The notes beneath the pieces are model-generated. The model saw only the letters and a program-made list of their open reading frames with translations, did not search any database and was not told the DNA's origin. From Aulostomus chinensis (lineage: Eukaryota; Chordata; Actinopteri; Syngnathiformes; Aulostomidae), in contig JBBMOA010000013.1 of assembly GCA_037954235.1 (NCBI GenBank), forward strand, positions 11,639,001-11,703,000: a stretch of 64,000 bases of DNA, written 5' to 3'. The position numbers were made by a program, and so were the translations under genes. Positions 63,471 through 64,000 of this stretch are shown in pieces; position 1 is the first letter of the stretch; each line of letters opens with the position of its first letter.

Positions 63471-64000
63471 TACAGTCAACAGCCAAAAAAATGAACTCAA
63501 ACACAAACTCAGCAACTTTCCTAATGGTACTGTTTGCTGTGCCTTAGAACTTTTCAAGGAAAATTAAATACAACAAGTCAGACATTTTCCCTCATCTGAA
63601 CCCTCAACTGATGTGCAAAGCTAACAAGGCTTCTGAATAAATACGAGTGGGGAAAAAAGTGAAAACGCGGAATATGTCAGATTTGTTGCATTTTGCTTCC
63701 TTTTAAGAGTTATGTGGTGGACGAACCAGTAAATCATATTTAACTAAAAGGATATTTAAAACGATGTGAACCCGGGTCAAGTGCTACAATATAACCAGAC
63801 ATTGGTATCAATGCTAACGAACATTGTGAATTAGTCTTTTGACTTTCCTACAGTCATTGAACATATCAGTACTTCACCTTTCATCTCGACGTTTGACTTT
63901 TTCCTCAAGGCACACAAGGACTATTTTTTTCTCCAATTCCCTGCCCCTCCACATTCCATCGTTTTTCTTCCCTCCTCTCCGTAATCATACGGTCATGAAT

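Larger units (their letters stand above)
15866..64000 (-). other. Probable intron upstream of the unc5 exon (incomplete, at least 48 kb)
   Basis: The stretch lies 5' of the exon on the coding strand. In UNC5 genes the preceding exon holds the start codon and signal peptide, and the first intron is typically very long in vertebrates. No credible signal-peptide exon with a phase-1 donor, and no exon of another gene, was recognised here. An unrecognised nested gene or non-coding RNA is not excluded. Confidence 0.5.

Noticed and set aside
1..64000. CRISPR array, bacterial operon, phage or viral insertion, intact transposase or reverse transcriptase
   Set aside because: There are no regularly spaced repeats with unique spacers, no operon-like frames, and no frame with polymerase, integrase or transposase motifs. 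All long frames are low complexity or unrecognised.

Overview
The window looks like a piece of a teleost fish chromosome, probably a percomorph, judged from repeat style and exon sequence. It is AT-leaning and largely non-coding, with many long (CA)n/(GT)n microsatellites, many unusually long runs of G or C, and a full-length tRNA-headed SINE of a type common in teleosts. There is no bacterial gene organisation, no CRISPR array, and no transposon with an intact reading frame.

The only coding feature I can defend is one 216-bp exon on the minus strand at 15650-15865. It encodes 71 complete codons of a UNC5-family netrin receptor: the segment after the signal peptide and the first half of the first Ig domain. 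Residue matches favour UNC5A (unc5a) over UNC5B/C/D; the family is secure and the paralogue is probable. The exon is flanked by a GT donor and an AG acceptor and is symmetric (phase 1 at both ends). I read the rest of the window as introns of this gene: everything left of the exon as the next intron (transcription runs leftwards), and everything right of it as the preceding intron, at least 48 kb. I found neither the signal-peptide exon nor the exon carrying the WCQC half of the Ig domain, so both probably lie outside the window.

Layout: 1-15.6 kb is downstream intron with CA/GT arrays, a G-rich tract, a palindromic X-box-like site and a degenerate dispersed repeat near 0.9-1.3 kb. 15.65-15.87 kb is the exon, whose acceptor polypyrimidine tract is itself a (CT)n microsatellite. 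16.4-16.8 kb is a 376-bp TA/CA compound satellite with an 80-bp higher-order repeat. 20.2-20.6 kb is a complete SINE with a perfect 11-bp target-site duplication, and 23.1-23.3 kb is a decayed relative. 24-64 kb is long intron with scattered microsatellites, fragments resembling dispersed fish repeats (45.2, 53.3 and 63.4 kb), two CTCF-core-like motifs in convergent orientation, an octamer cluster at 61.7 kb, and several unique stretches that could be conserved regulatory elements. Conservation cannot be judged from one sequence.

I see no evidence for a new multi-gene biological system. The best leads are the microsatellite that serves as a splice-acceptor tract, inverted GT/CA arrays able to fold into a long RNA duplex, and the density of long G/C homopolymers.
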